From contig JBGSSS010000053.1 in the NCBI GenBank assembly GCA_041736895.1, positions 1 through 13,222 on the forward strand: a stretch of 13,222 bases of DNA. Reading direction: 5' to 3'. The DNA comes from JANRLT01 sp041736895 (GTDB lineage: Bacteria; Planctomycetota; Planctomycetia; Pirellulales; JALHPA01). A program made the position numbers and the translations under genes. The stretch's first letter is position 1. Each line of letters opens with the position of its first letter. Of the stretch, positions 1-5,412 are shown in pieces. The notes beneath the pieces were generated by a model that was not told the origin of the DNA, made no database searches, and saw nothing but the letters and a program-made list of their open reading frames with translations.

Positions 1-798
1 CAACGCGCGGCCGAAGGCGGGCCCAAGACACCGGCCAAATCAACCGGCAACGGCTTGACGCGGGTCGATGCGCAACTGCCCGCCGCGCTCCGCGGGAACC
101 GCGACGAGCGGATCGAAACGATGACGCCGATCCGCCAGCGCATCGCCCAGCGCCTGGTCGAAGCGCAAACGACCGCGGCGATGCTCACGACGTTCAACGA
201 GATCGACATGACCGACGTCATGGCGCTCCGCAACAAGCACAAGGATGCGTACCTGGAACGTTACGGCGTGAAGCTCGGCTTCATGTCGTTCTTCGTCAAG
301 GCGGCGGTCGATGCGCTCAAGCAATTTCCCGTCGTCAACGCCGAAATCCGCGAACCGCAAATCGTCTACAAGAGCTACTACGACATCGGCATCGCGGTGG
401 GCGGCGGCAAGGGTCTGGTCGTGCCGGTTCTCCGCAACGCCGAGTTGATGAGCTTCGCGCAGATCGAAAAAACGATCGGCGACTTCGGCAAACGCGCGGC
501 CGAGAACAAGATCAAGCTCGACGAACTCCAAGGCGGCACCTTCACAATCAGCAACGGCGGCGTCTACGGTTCGCTCCTCAGCACGCCGATCCTCAACCCG
601 CCGCAAAGCGCGATCCTCGGCCTGCACGCAATCCAACAACGCCCGATCGCCTTGAACAATCAGGTTGTCATCCGCCCGATGATGTACGTCGCGCTGACCT
701 ACGATCACCGGATCGTCGACGGCCGCGAAGCGGTGACGTTCCTGCGAAGAATCAAAGAAGGGATCGAAGACCCGACGCGGTTGCTGATCGAGGTGTAA
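1..798 (+). CDS. sucB: 2-oxoglutarate dehydrogenase E2, dihydrolipoyl succinyltransferase (3' part)
   Basis: This is the C-terminal part of the E2 subunit of the 2-oxoglutarate dehydrogenase complex. E2 moves the succinyl group from lipoyl-lysine to CoA in the cytoplasmic TCA cycle. The frame is open from base 1, so the gene starts outside the window; 265 residues are visible. The first residues look like the tail of the E3-binding domain and a Pro/Ala/Lys linker. The trimer-forming catalytic domain follows from about residue 40 (PIRQRIAQRLVEAQ). The motif YDHRIVDGREAV carries the catalytic His (visible residue 236) and Asp (240). The stretch TFTISNGGVYGS, then NPPQSAILG, and the ending EDPTRLLIEV, favour succinyltransferase over the pyruvate dehydrogenase E2. 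The family assignment is secure; the lipoyl domain and the partner sucA are outside the window. A terminator follows at 866-894. Confidence 0.95.
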   Translation, partial: QRAAEGGPKTPAKSTGNGLTRVDAQLPAALRGNRDERIETMTPIRQRIAQRLVEAQTTAAMLTTFNEIDMTDVMALRNKHKDAYLERYGVKLGFMSFFVKAAVDALKQFPVVNAEIREPQIVYKSYYDIGIAVGGGKGLVVPVLRNAELMSFAQIEKTIGDFGKRAAENKIKLDELQGGTFTISNGGVYGSLLSTPILNPPQSAILGLHAIQQRPIALNNQVVIRPMMYVALTYDHRIVDGREAVTFLRRIKEGIEDPTRLLIEV

Positions 799-821
799 GC
801 CAGGCAATCAACACACGCGAG

Positions 822-841
822 CGGTTGGCGTTAGCCAACCG
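822..841 (+). repeat. Hairpin behind sucB
   Basis: A perfect 8-bp stem (CGGTTGGC / GCCAACCG) encloses the loop GTTA, 23 bases after the sucB stop. The following bases GTTTTCG are only weakly U-rich, so it is a poor terminator by itself. It may be a palindromic repeat unit of the kind scattered through this window, but no second copy with the same stem is visible here. Confidence 0.55.
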
Positions 842-865
842 GTTTTCGTGTCCCCCTGTCAAGTG

Positions 866-894
866 AGCCGCAAGCATTTGCTTGCGGCTTTTTT
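866..894 (+). terminator. Intrinsic terminator of sucB
   Basis: A perfect 10-bp stem AGCCGCAAGC / GCTTGCGGCT (866-875 and 880-889) with loop ATTT runs straight into six T (889-894). This is a textbook rho-independent terminator, 68 bases behind the sucB stop codon. It separates the TCA-cycle gene from the AT-rich cassette downstream. Confidence 0.9.
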
Positions 895-910
895 GTTGCG
901 CGGTCATAAT
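882..910 (+). promoter_or_regulatory. Possible promoter of the zeta-like cassette
   Basis: CATAAT (905-910) matches five of six bases of a -10 box, and TTGCGG (882-887) lies 17 bases upstream as a weak -35. A start near 917 would give a leader of about 40 bases to the ATG at 958. The -35 lies inside the sucB terminator stem, so this is a guess from consensus only. Confidence 0.28.
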
Positions 911-957
911 TGTAATGCCGAGAAGCAATTGGGATTATTCATTGATCCGAGGATGAT

Positions 958-1551
958 ATGGCAGAATCACCGACGATTCTTGTGATTGGCGGACCGAACG
1001 GCGCGGGGAAATCCACGTTGACCCCCTTGCTGCTAAAGGACAATCCGAAGATTAGCGAATTTCTTAACGCGGATTCGATTGCTCGAGGACTTTCTCGCGG
1101 CACTCGAATAGCTGCGTATGAAGCAGGTCGAATTCTGCTTGAACGAATGAATGCCTTGGTGGATCTAAATTTTTCGTTTGGCGTGGAAAGTACACTGTCT
1201 GGAAGAACTTTAGCCAGCAAATTGCAAAGCTTTAGTGCCCAAGGATACGAAATCCAGTTGGTTTATGTGACTTTAGCGATGCAAGACCTTAGTCAACAAC
1301 GGGTTCAACAGCGAGTAAAGCTCGGAGGTCACGATATCCCGTTGAACGAAATTCAACGCCGATTTTTAAAATCGCATAAGAATTTCTGGACAATTTACCG
1401 TCCATTAGCGAATAATTGGTATGTGTACGATAATTCCGAAGCACAATTTCCTTATCCCTTGATTGGTGAAGGCTGTTTCTCGGAGACAACAAGTATTTAT
1501 CGTCCCGAGCTATGGAACCGTTTTCAAGAAAAGGTTGCGGATCATGAATAA
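958..1551 (+). CDS. Zeta-toxin-like P-loop kinase (COG4185 type)
   Basis: A 197-residue P-loop protein of the zeta-toxin / predicted ABC-type ATPase group. In the family, characterised zeta and PezT toxins phosphorylate UDP-N-acetylglucosamine and block wall synthesis; many COG4185 members are untested. Visible motifs: Walker A GGPNGAGKST (residues 11-20), NAD at 37-39 with the Asp expected to act in catalysis, EST at 77-79 (substrate-binding Glu/Thr), and the Arg-rich segment RVQQRVKLGGHDIP (115-128) followed by RRF. A good ribosome site GAGGA (949-953) precedes the ATG by four bases. The gene is visibly AT-richer, with more A/T in third positions, than sucB upstream, which suggests acquisition by transfer. 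It overlaps the next gene by 8 bases. The kinase fold is secure; the toxin role is inferred. Confidence 0.83.
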   Translation: MAESPTILVIGGPNGAGKSTLTPLLLKDNPKISEFLNADSIARGLSRGTRIAAYEAGRILLERMNALVDLNFSFGVESTLSGRTLASKLQSFSAQGYEIQLVYVTLAMQDLSQQRVQQRVKLGGHDIPLNEIQRRFLKSHKNFWTIYRPLANNWYVYDNSEAQFPYPLIGEGCFSETTSIYRPELWNRFQEKVADHE

Positions 1552-1783
1552 TTCAATTTCATTCAAAAAGCCCGCTCCTGCGGACTTGGAACATACTGTT
1601 CAGCGTGTCCTCTGGCTCCACAAGGCCATGAACGTCCCCATCTCGAGCATGAAAGACGGCAAACTCGTCATCATCCAGCCCGAGGATATTCCGGTCTACG
1701 AGAACCCGTTCCCAAAAGTCCAACTCGGCGACCCCGCTCCCGCCTATCCGCCGGTGAGTGTGCCGTTTACGGAGAATCTTTGA
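1544..1783 (+). CDS. Unknown 79-residue partner of the zeta-like kinase
   Basis: A small protein whose ATG (1544) lies inside the last codons of the kinase gene, an 8-base overlap that points to translational coupling. An earlier in-frame start at 1463 would put 27 more residues over the kinase gene and is unlikely. The N-terminal half (ISFKKPAPADLEHTVQRVLW) looks helical; the rest is Pro-rich (EDIPVYENPFPKVQLGDPAP). No helix-turn-helix or other DNA-binding motif is seen. The first codons resemble the AT-rich kinase gene, while the 3' half has GC-rich third positions. By position it could be an antitoxin or an accessory factor, but the classical order is antitoxin first, so this role is only a hypothesis. 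I do not recognise the family. Confidence 0.6.
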   Translation: MNNSISFKKPAPADLEHTVQRVLWLHKAMNVPISSMKDGKLVIIQPEDIPVYENPFPKVQLGDPAPAYPPVSVPFTENL

Positions 1784-1825
1784 GGGTGGATGTGGATGCT
1801 GCGGCTCATCACTCTTCTCGGTGCC

Positions 1826-1855
1826 GCTCTGAATTTTCTCCGTTCCCCCGTGTTT
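1826..1855 (+). repeat. Dispersed spacer repeat, GAATTT..CCGTGTTT type, copy 1
   Basis: Thirty bases beginning GCTCTGAATTTT and ending CCGTGTTT match 26 of 30 bases at 8968-8997. A related copy, inverted and with a one-base indel, lies at 2652-2684. There is no strong hairpin. The stretch 1784-1961 holds only this repeat and the next two palindromes; the short reading frame across it (1790-1975) is repeat sequence and not a gene. Confidence 0.6.
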
Positions 1856-1874
1856 TGTATTCGCAATTTTGTCG

Positions 1875-1901
1875 CCCTCGCTAACGCAACGGGCTACAAA
1901 A
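1875..1901 (-). repeat. GTAG-headed palindromic repeat, sister of the insert in miaB
   Basis: Read on the minus strand it begins TTTTGTAGCCCG and ends GTTAGCGAGGG. It matches 26 of 27 bases of 6774-6800 inside miaB. The fold is an imperfect hairpin (CCC/GGG outer pairs). Together with the palindrome at 1905-1928 it forms a tandem pair between the convergent cassette and nitroreductase gene. Confidence 0.75.
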
Positions 1902-1904
1902 AAT

Positions 1905-1928
1905 GCCGGGCGTGGACGCTCCGGCTAA
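1905..1928 (-). repeat. TTAG-headed palindrome
   Basis: On the minus strand a TTAG head leads into a stem GCCGG / CCGGC, continued by GCG / CGC around loop TCCA with one bulged A. It sits seven bases from the GTAG-headed unit at 1875-1901, in the same orientation. It could also act as a weak terminator for either convergent gene. Confidence 0.55.
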
Positions 1929-1961
1929 GCGGCGCGGCGGATGCCGCGAGATTCCAAATTG

Positions 1962-2612
1962 CTACACCCGCTTGATCACATCATGAATCGGGTAGCGCAC
2001 TTTCTGCGCGACCGAATACTTGTCCCCGCTGCGGCGGTAGCCGGCCGTGGCGACGACGACCGTGCGATAGCCTTCGGCGGTGAGGTTCAATAGTTCGTCG
2101 TACTTCGCCGGCAGAATTCCTTCCATCGGACATGTGTCGATGCCGAGCATCGCCGCGCTCCCCATGAACTGGCCCAGGGCGATGTAGACTTGCAGCGCGG
2201 CCCAGTGGTTCAAATTAAAATTCTCCGGCGGGAGTTGCAGCGTGCTTTGCACCATCTTGCGGTAGCCGGCGAGGGCTTCGAGTTCGACGCCGCGGACTTC
2301 GGCCGTACGCTGCATGAGCCGGTCGATGTCACTGCCGTCGGGATTGACGCGCGCGGCGAAGACGACGACGTGGCTGGCGTCGCGGACTTGCGCCTGGTTC
2401 CAGCTCATGGCCGGAAGTTGATCCTTGATCGCCTGGTTCGTGATGACAACGAACCGCCACGGCTGCAAGCCGAACGACGACGGCGTGAGGACCAGCGACT
2501 CTTCGAGCGCGGCCCAAACGTCGGCCGGAATCTTGCGCTCGGGATCAAACGCCTTGACCGCGTACCGCCACTTCAACTGCGCCAACAAATCCGCCGGAGT
2601 CAACGTTGCCAT
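1962..2612 (-). CDS. Nitroreductase-family NAD(P)H-dependent oxidoreductase
   Basis: A full-length (216 residues) FMN enzyme of the nitroreductase superfamily, closest in layout to the NfsB/YfkO type of quinone and nitro-compound reductases. These cytoplasmic homodimers use NAD(P)H to reduce quinones, nitroaromatics or similar electrophiles. Visible signatures: WRYAVKAFD (15-23) at the N-terminus, a phosphate/FMN-contact region TPSSFGLQPWRF (43-54), the central LGIDTCPMEG (157-165), and the C-terminal GYRRSGDKYSVAQKVR (191-206). The ATG at 2610-2612 gives the standard N-terminus; no strong ribosome site precedes it. It is convergent with the kinase cassette and separated from the gene upstream (2866-4317) by a repeat-filled spacer, so it probably has its own promoter. 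The true substrate cannot be read from sequence. Confidence 0.9.
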   Translation of the reverse strand: MATLTPADLLAQLKWRYAVKAFDPERKIPADVWAALEESLVLTPSSFGLQPWRFVVITNQAIKDQLPAMSWNQAQVRDASHVVVFAARVNPDGSDIDRLMQRTAEVRGVELEALAGYRKMVQSTLQLPPENFNLNHWAALQVYIALGQFMGSAAMLGIDTCPMEGILPAKYDELLNLTAEGYRTVVVATAGYRRSGDKYSVAQKVRYPIHDVIKRV

Positions 2613-2651
2613 GAAAATTGCCGTTAATAGTATTCAAAAATGCAAAGACAG

Positions 2652-2684
2652 AAACACGGAGATACGGAGAAGAATTCGGAGAGG
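2652..2684 (-). repeat. Dispersed spacer repeat, GAATT..CCGTGTTT type, inverted copy
   Basis: On the minus strand this reads CTCTCCGAATTCTTCTCCG followed by TATCTCCGTGTTT, related to 1826-1855 and 8968-8997 with a one-base indel. It lies directly upstream of the nitroreductase gene, in the spacer 2613-2865, which holds no gene of its own. Confidence 0.5.
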
Positions 2685-2709
2685 CACCGAGAACTCAAAA
2701 TGCAAATGC

Positions 2710-2813
2710 GGCCCACAGATTCACACAGATAAACACAGATGAGATCCTTGAATGAAAATAAGTTCAAAAGAATCTCTTCTGCCTTTGCATTTATCTGTGT
2801 ACATCTGTGGGCC
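2710..2813. repeat. Inverted pair of CACAGAT/ATCTGTG repeats
   Basis: The arms are 2710-2733 (GGCCCACAGATTCACACAGA then TAAA) and 2790-2813. The second, reverse-complemented, matches the first in 22 of 24 bases. Inside the pair a further imperfect inverted match occurs (GAGATCCTTGAA against TTCAAAAGAATCTC). The whole could fold into one long hairpin in the nitroreductase leader. From memory, spacers built of CAGATAAACACAGAT units are common in Planctomycetota and related genomes; this recollection was not checked. Confidence 0.7.
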
Positions 2814-2865
2814 GTATTCTCTCCGGCATTTCCACTGAAATTGTACTATCTGCGGCGAATGCCAA

Positions 2866-4317
2866 CTACTTGGCTTCAGTGCCGAACGCATAGAGCGCCG
2901 ACGCCGTGCGGAGGTACAGCTTGCCGTCGGCCACGGCCGGCGTGCCCCAGATTCGTTCGCCGAACGTGCCGCGGTGGAGCAATTCAAACTTTTCTCCGAC
3001 GCGCACCGTGCTGACGACGCCTTCGAGCGACGCCATGTAGACCACGTCGCCGATCGCGATCGGCGAGGCGTAGTAATTCCCCGACGCGCCGATCCGTTCG
3101 CTCTTGAGCACGATCTTGCCCGAGGCTGGTTCGAACGCCGTGGCGATGCCGTCATCCTTGACGATCAGCAGCTTGCCGTTGACCAGCACCGGCGAGGGTA
3201 CATAAGGCAGATTTTTGCTCTGTGTCCACACCACGTGCGACTCGGTGATGTTGCCTTTTCCGCCGGGCTTCACGGCCATCGCGATGTTCTTGCCGGCGGC
3301 GGTGAACTTGATCAGTTGGTCCCATTCCGCACGCTCGATGAACCCATTGCCGTTGGCATCGTTGTTATCAAAGAAATTCCCGAGCGGACTCGGTGCGACT
3401 TCTTCGCGGCTCAGTTGGCCGTCTTTGTCCTTGTCCATCTGCGTCAGCAAGTCATCGAACTTCGGAAACGCACTGCTCGGGTCGCCGGCGCTCCCTGGCG
3501 ACCAACCGGCAAAGAACAGCAACTCCGTCGTCGCGACCGGCGTCGTGCACGATGTCGCGGGGCCGATGTTGACCACCCAGCGTTCGTCGCCCGACGCCGG
3601 ATCGTACCCGTTCATCCGGCCGACGCCCGTTACGACGAGATCGGTGCCGGCGGCGTGTTTCCACAGCATCGGTGTCGAGTACGCGCTCGGCGAATGGGGG
3701 CGCGGCTTGCGCCAGAGGATCTTGCCCGACGCGAGTTCGACTGCCAGCACTTCCGGATTCTGCACGACATCGCGCGCCAAGTAGATCACGCCATCGGCGA
3801 TAATCGGCGAAGTCCCGCTGCCGAACTTCGCAATCGTTTCAGCCTTTGGGAAGTCGACCTTCCATTGCAAGTTGCCCGCATGATCGTAGCAGAACAACCC
3901 GCACGAGCCGAAGTAACTGACGACGCGATCCGCGGTGAGCGCCGGCGTCGAGGCGGCGGGGCTACCTTCGGTGTGATGAAAGTCTTCGATCTTCGCGGCC
4001 GGCGCTTCGCGCCGCCATAGTTCTTTGCCATCGGCGCGATTCAGGCACAGCGTCCAAAGCTTGCCCTGATCGAACGCGGTGAGATAAATCTCGTTCCCCC
4101 AAATCGCCGGCGACGACGCTCCAGCGGGCAAGGCAACTTTCCAGAGCACGTTCTTGTCCGGCGCGACTTCGGTCGGAACCGTTTTCGCGTCGCTTGTTCC
4201 CGCGGCATTCGGCCCGCGAAATTGCGGCCACTGCACGGGGTCAGCGGCGCGAAGGTTGAGGCTTAGCAGGCTCAGCAAAAGGAACGTCAAGATTTTGAAA
4301 GACGAACTACTCAACAT
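2866..4317 (-). CDS. Secreted PQQ-like beta-propeller protein with EF-hand pair
   Basis: A 483-residue exported protein. Residues 1-24 form a signal peptide (SFKILTFLLLSLLSLNLRA), then WPQFRGPN, a typical start of planctomycete PQQ-like (BamB-type) propeller proteins. WD40-like blades follow with repeated motifs such as DGKELWRREAP, GNLQWKVDF and SGKILWRKP. Two EF-hand loops, DKDKDGQLSREE (295-306) and DANGNGFIERAE (320-331), sit between propeller blades and should bind calcium. The ATG at 4317 is chosen because a GGAG ribosome site precedes it by seven bases and the signal peptide begins there. A longer frame to 4425 runs through spacer repeat sequence and is rejected. PQQ is probably not bound; such proteins are usually structural or of unknown role. 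It follows the OsmC gene on the same strand with a 117-base gap. Confidence 0.88.
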   Translation of the reverse strand: MLSSSSFKILTFLLLSLLSLNLRAADPVQWPQFRGPNAAGTSDAKTVPTEVAPDKNVLWKVALPAGASSPAIWGNEIYLTAFDQGKLWTLCLNRADGKELWRREAPAAKIEDFHHTEGSPAASTPALTADRVVSYFGSCGLFCYDHAGNLQWKVDFPKAETIAKFGSGTSPIIADGVIYLARDVVQNPEVLAVELASGKILWRKPRPHSPSAYSTPMLWKHAAGTDLVVTGVGRMNGYDPASGDERWVVNIGPATSCTTPVATTELLFFAGWSPGSAGDPSSAFPKFDDLLTQMDKDKDGQLSREEVAPSPLGNFFDNNDANGNGFIERAEWDQLIKFTAAGKNIAMAVKPGGKGNITESHVVWTQSKNLPYVPSPVLVNGKLLIVKDDGIATAFEPASGKIVLKSERIGASGNYYASPIAIGDVVYMASLEGVVSTVRVGEKFELLHRGTFGERIWGTPAVADGKLYLRTASALYAFGTEAK

Positions 4318-4434
4318 AACGATTCTCCGAGTGAAGGTTGGAAAATTTTGGAAGAGATAAGTGATGAGAGGAAATCTCTGCGGTGTCTTGGTATTTCTTT
4401 GCTTCCTTTGCTGCCTTCTGTTCAATCCGTATTC
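4318..4434 (-). other. Spacer between the OsmC and propeller genes with low-complexity repeat
   Basis: The plus strand at 4397-4423 reads CTTTGCTTCCTTTGCTGCCT then TCTGTTC, a purine/pyrimidine-skewed repeat-like stretch. On the minus strand it would be translated as QQRKQRN if the propeller gene were started too early. Only one copy is in this window; I recall similar AAGGAAGCAAAG spacers in other planctomycete genomes. The ribosome site of the propeller gene lies at its inner end. Confidence 0.4.
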
Positions 4435-4851
4435 TCACTCTGCCCAATCAAACAAAATCGGCGCATCGATGTCGGGATGCAAACTGTGATGCACCGTACA
4501 ATGCTGCGGCGCGCGTTCCAGGATCGTGCGCTGCTCGGGCGTGAACCGCGCGCCGTTCGGGACGCGGATCGTCGTCGCCAGACGCTTGATCCGTAGCGGC
4601 TTGGTTTCGGCGTATTCTTTTTCGACCGTCACGGTCGTGCCGGCGATGTCCCACTCGCGCCGGGCGGCGAGCATGCCCAGCGTGGCGAGCAAACATCCGC
4701 CGAGCGCCGCGCTGAGATAATCGGTCGGTGTCGGCGCGAGTCCGGTGCCACCTTTTTCGACGGCCACGTCGAACGGCACGATCACGCCGTTGCCCTCGAA
4801 GCGTCCGGTCGAGTGGAGTTTGCCTTCGTAGGTGACCGTGGTCGTGGACAT
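4435..4851 (-). CDS. OsmC/Ohr-family thiol peroxidase-like protein
   Basis: A 138-residue OsmC-family protein. Family members are cytoplasmic homodimers that reduce organic hydroperoxides with two active-site cysteines. Both are present: Cys53 in ALGGCLLATLG and Cys118 in APQHCTVHHSL. The N-terminal strand region, and the Pro-rich TGLAPTPTDYLSAALG before the first cysteine, fit the YhfA-like general OsmC branch rather than Ohr. The ATG at 4849-4851 gives a normal N-terminus; the only Shine-Dalgarno-like match is a weak AAGAG. The gene points away from the 52-residue protein gene at 5108, with a 256-base spacer holding a dyad and a promoter candidate. A link to oxidative stress defence is inferred from family only. 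Confidence 0.92.
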   Translation of the reverse strand: MSTTTVTYEGKLHSTGRFEGNGVIVPFDVAVEKGGTGLAPTPTDYLSAALGGCLLATLGMLAARREWDIAGTTVTVEKEYAETKPLRIKRLATTIRVPNGARFTPEQRTILERAPQHCTVHHSLHPDIDAPILFDWAE

Positions 4852-4938
4852 GGACGCAACTCTTGAAGCAAATGCGGGAAAGATGCAAGCACGGACTGCA
4901 ACGATCTACCGTCGAAGCGGGAACTTCTTACAGCAATT

Positions 4939-4961
4939 CCGGAAAATCGCGCGTTTTCCGG
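4939..4961. promoter_or_regulatory. Dyad in the divergent spacer (candidate operator)
   Basis: A perfect 8-bp inverted repeat CCGGAAAA / TTTTCCGG is separated by TCGCGCG. It lies between two divergent genes (OsmC family, minus; small membrane protein, plus) and just upstream of a TATAAT. Position and symmetry suit a regulator site, but it could be another palindromic repeat. Confidence 0.35.
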
Positions 4962-4974
4962 CAAAAACTCCCAT

Positions 4975-5002
4975 TTTTTGAACTCCGCCGTTGGTTTATA
5001 AT
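4975..5002 (+). promoter_or_regulatory. Candidate promoter for the small membrane protein
   Basis: A perfect TATAAT lies at 4997-5002. The only suitably spaced -35 is TTTTTG (4975-4980, 16-base spacer), which is weak; TTGAAC at 4978 is closer to consensus but only 13 bases away. Transcription from here would give a leader of about 100 bases containing a small hairpin (5010-5029) and a palindromic repeat (5040-5061). Confidence 0.4.
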
Positions 5003-5039
5003 TGCATTCGCCCTGAAAAAGTCCAGGGCTGGTGTTCTA

Positions 5040-5061
5040 GTGCCACTGGCTCGGCCAGTGC
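5040..5061 (+). repeat. GTGC-headed palindrome, CACTGGC stem, copy 1
   Basis: GTGC head, 7-bp stem CACTGGC / GCCAGTG, loop TCG. The stem is identical to the two arms at 9764-9840, whose loops are TCT and TTC (oriented alike). It lies in the leader of the 52-residue protein gene. Confidence 0.75.
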
Positions 5062-5107
5062 ACGCGAAGCACGATGCCAACCCCGCAAAGGACTGCCGAG
5101 GGCCACG

Positions 5108-5266
5108 ATGACCGGATGGATGACTGCCGATGTCCTGATTTATGTCGCGGCCGCGTACATGGCCGTCGGGGGCTTGCTCAAGCTGATCGCTGCCCGCCGC
5201 GCGACGCTACTGGCGGAACTCGAAGCCGACATCGCCAAGGAGCAAGCGGCGAAACCGGCAGCCTAA
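5108..5266 (+). CDS. 52-residue single-helix membrane protein
   Basis: A short gene with a good ribosome site, GAGGG (5098-5102), five bases before the ATG. A second in-frame ATG is at 5120. The protein has one hydrophobic helix (VLIYVAAAYMAVGGLLKLIA, residues 9-28) followed by a charged amphipathic tail rich in Arg, Glu, Ala and Lys (ARRATLLAELEADIAKEQAA). The likely topology is a membrane anchor with a helical cytoplasmic tail. GC-rich third positions agree with its neighbours, supporting real coding. I do not recognise a family and assign no function. A frame beginning upstream at 4991 would run through the promoter and repeat and is not preferred. It precedes miaB by 146 bases on the same strand. 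Confidence 0.62.
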   Translation: MTGWMTADVLIYVAAAYMAVGGLLKLIAARRATLLAELEADIAKEQAAKPAA

Positions 5267-5301
5267 CGCGACACTCACCTTTTGAGAGCGCGGCGAATGC
5301 T

Positions 5302-5322
5302 CCCAGGGGGTGAACCCCTGGG
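5302..5322 (+). repeat. Hairpin CCCAGGGG/CCCCTGGG
   Basis: A perfect 8-bp stem with loop GTGAA lies 35 bases behind the small protein gene. The trailing GCTTTGAATTT is weakly U-rich, so it may work as a poor terminator. In shape it resembles the other palindromes of this window. The remaining stretch up to 5412 holds a repeat-like run (ATCAGTGT.. / AATCAGTGTCCC) without a gene. Confidence 0.5.
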
Positions 5323-5412
5323 CTTTGAATTTAATCATCATTTCATCTTTGCAGATCAGTGTAAAACAGTTCCATCAGTCAAATCAGTGTCCCATTCTTT
5401 TTGTATTTGAAC

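Noticed and set aside
40..807. 255-codon minus-strand frame
   Set aside because: Antisense to the catalytic domain of sucB.
1790..1975. 61-codon plus-strand frame
   Set aside because: Consists of dispersed repeat and two palindromes; no ribosome site and no coding character.
2974..4020. 348-codon plus-strand frame
   Set aside because: Antisense to the propeller gene, which has a signal peptide, EF-hands and repeated blades; the antisense translation has none.
5005..5107. Possible riboswitch (GCCACTG resembles a cobalamin B12-box fragment)
   Set aside because: The motif belongs to the CACTGGC palindrome, which recurs at 9764-9840, and no other conserved element of the cobalamin aptamer is present.
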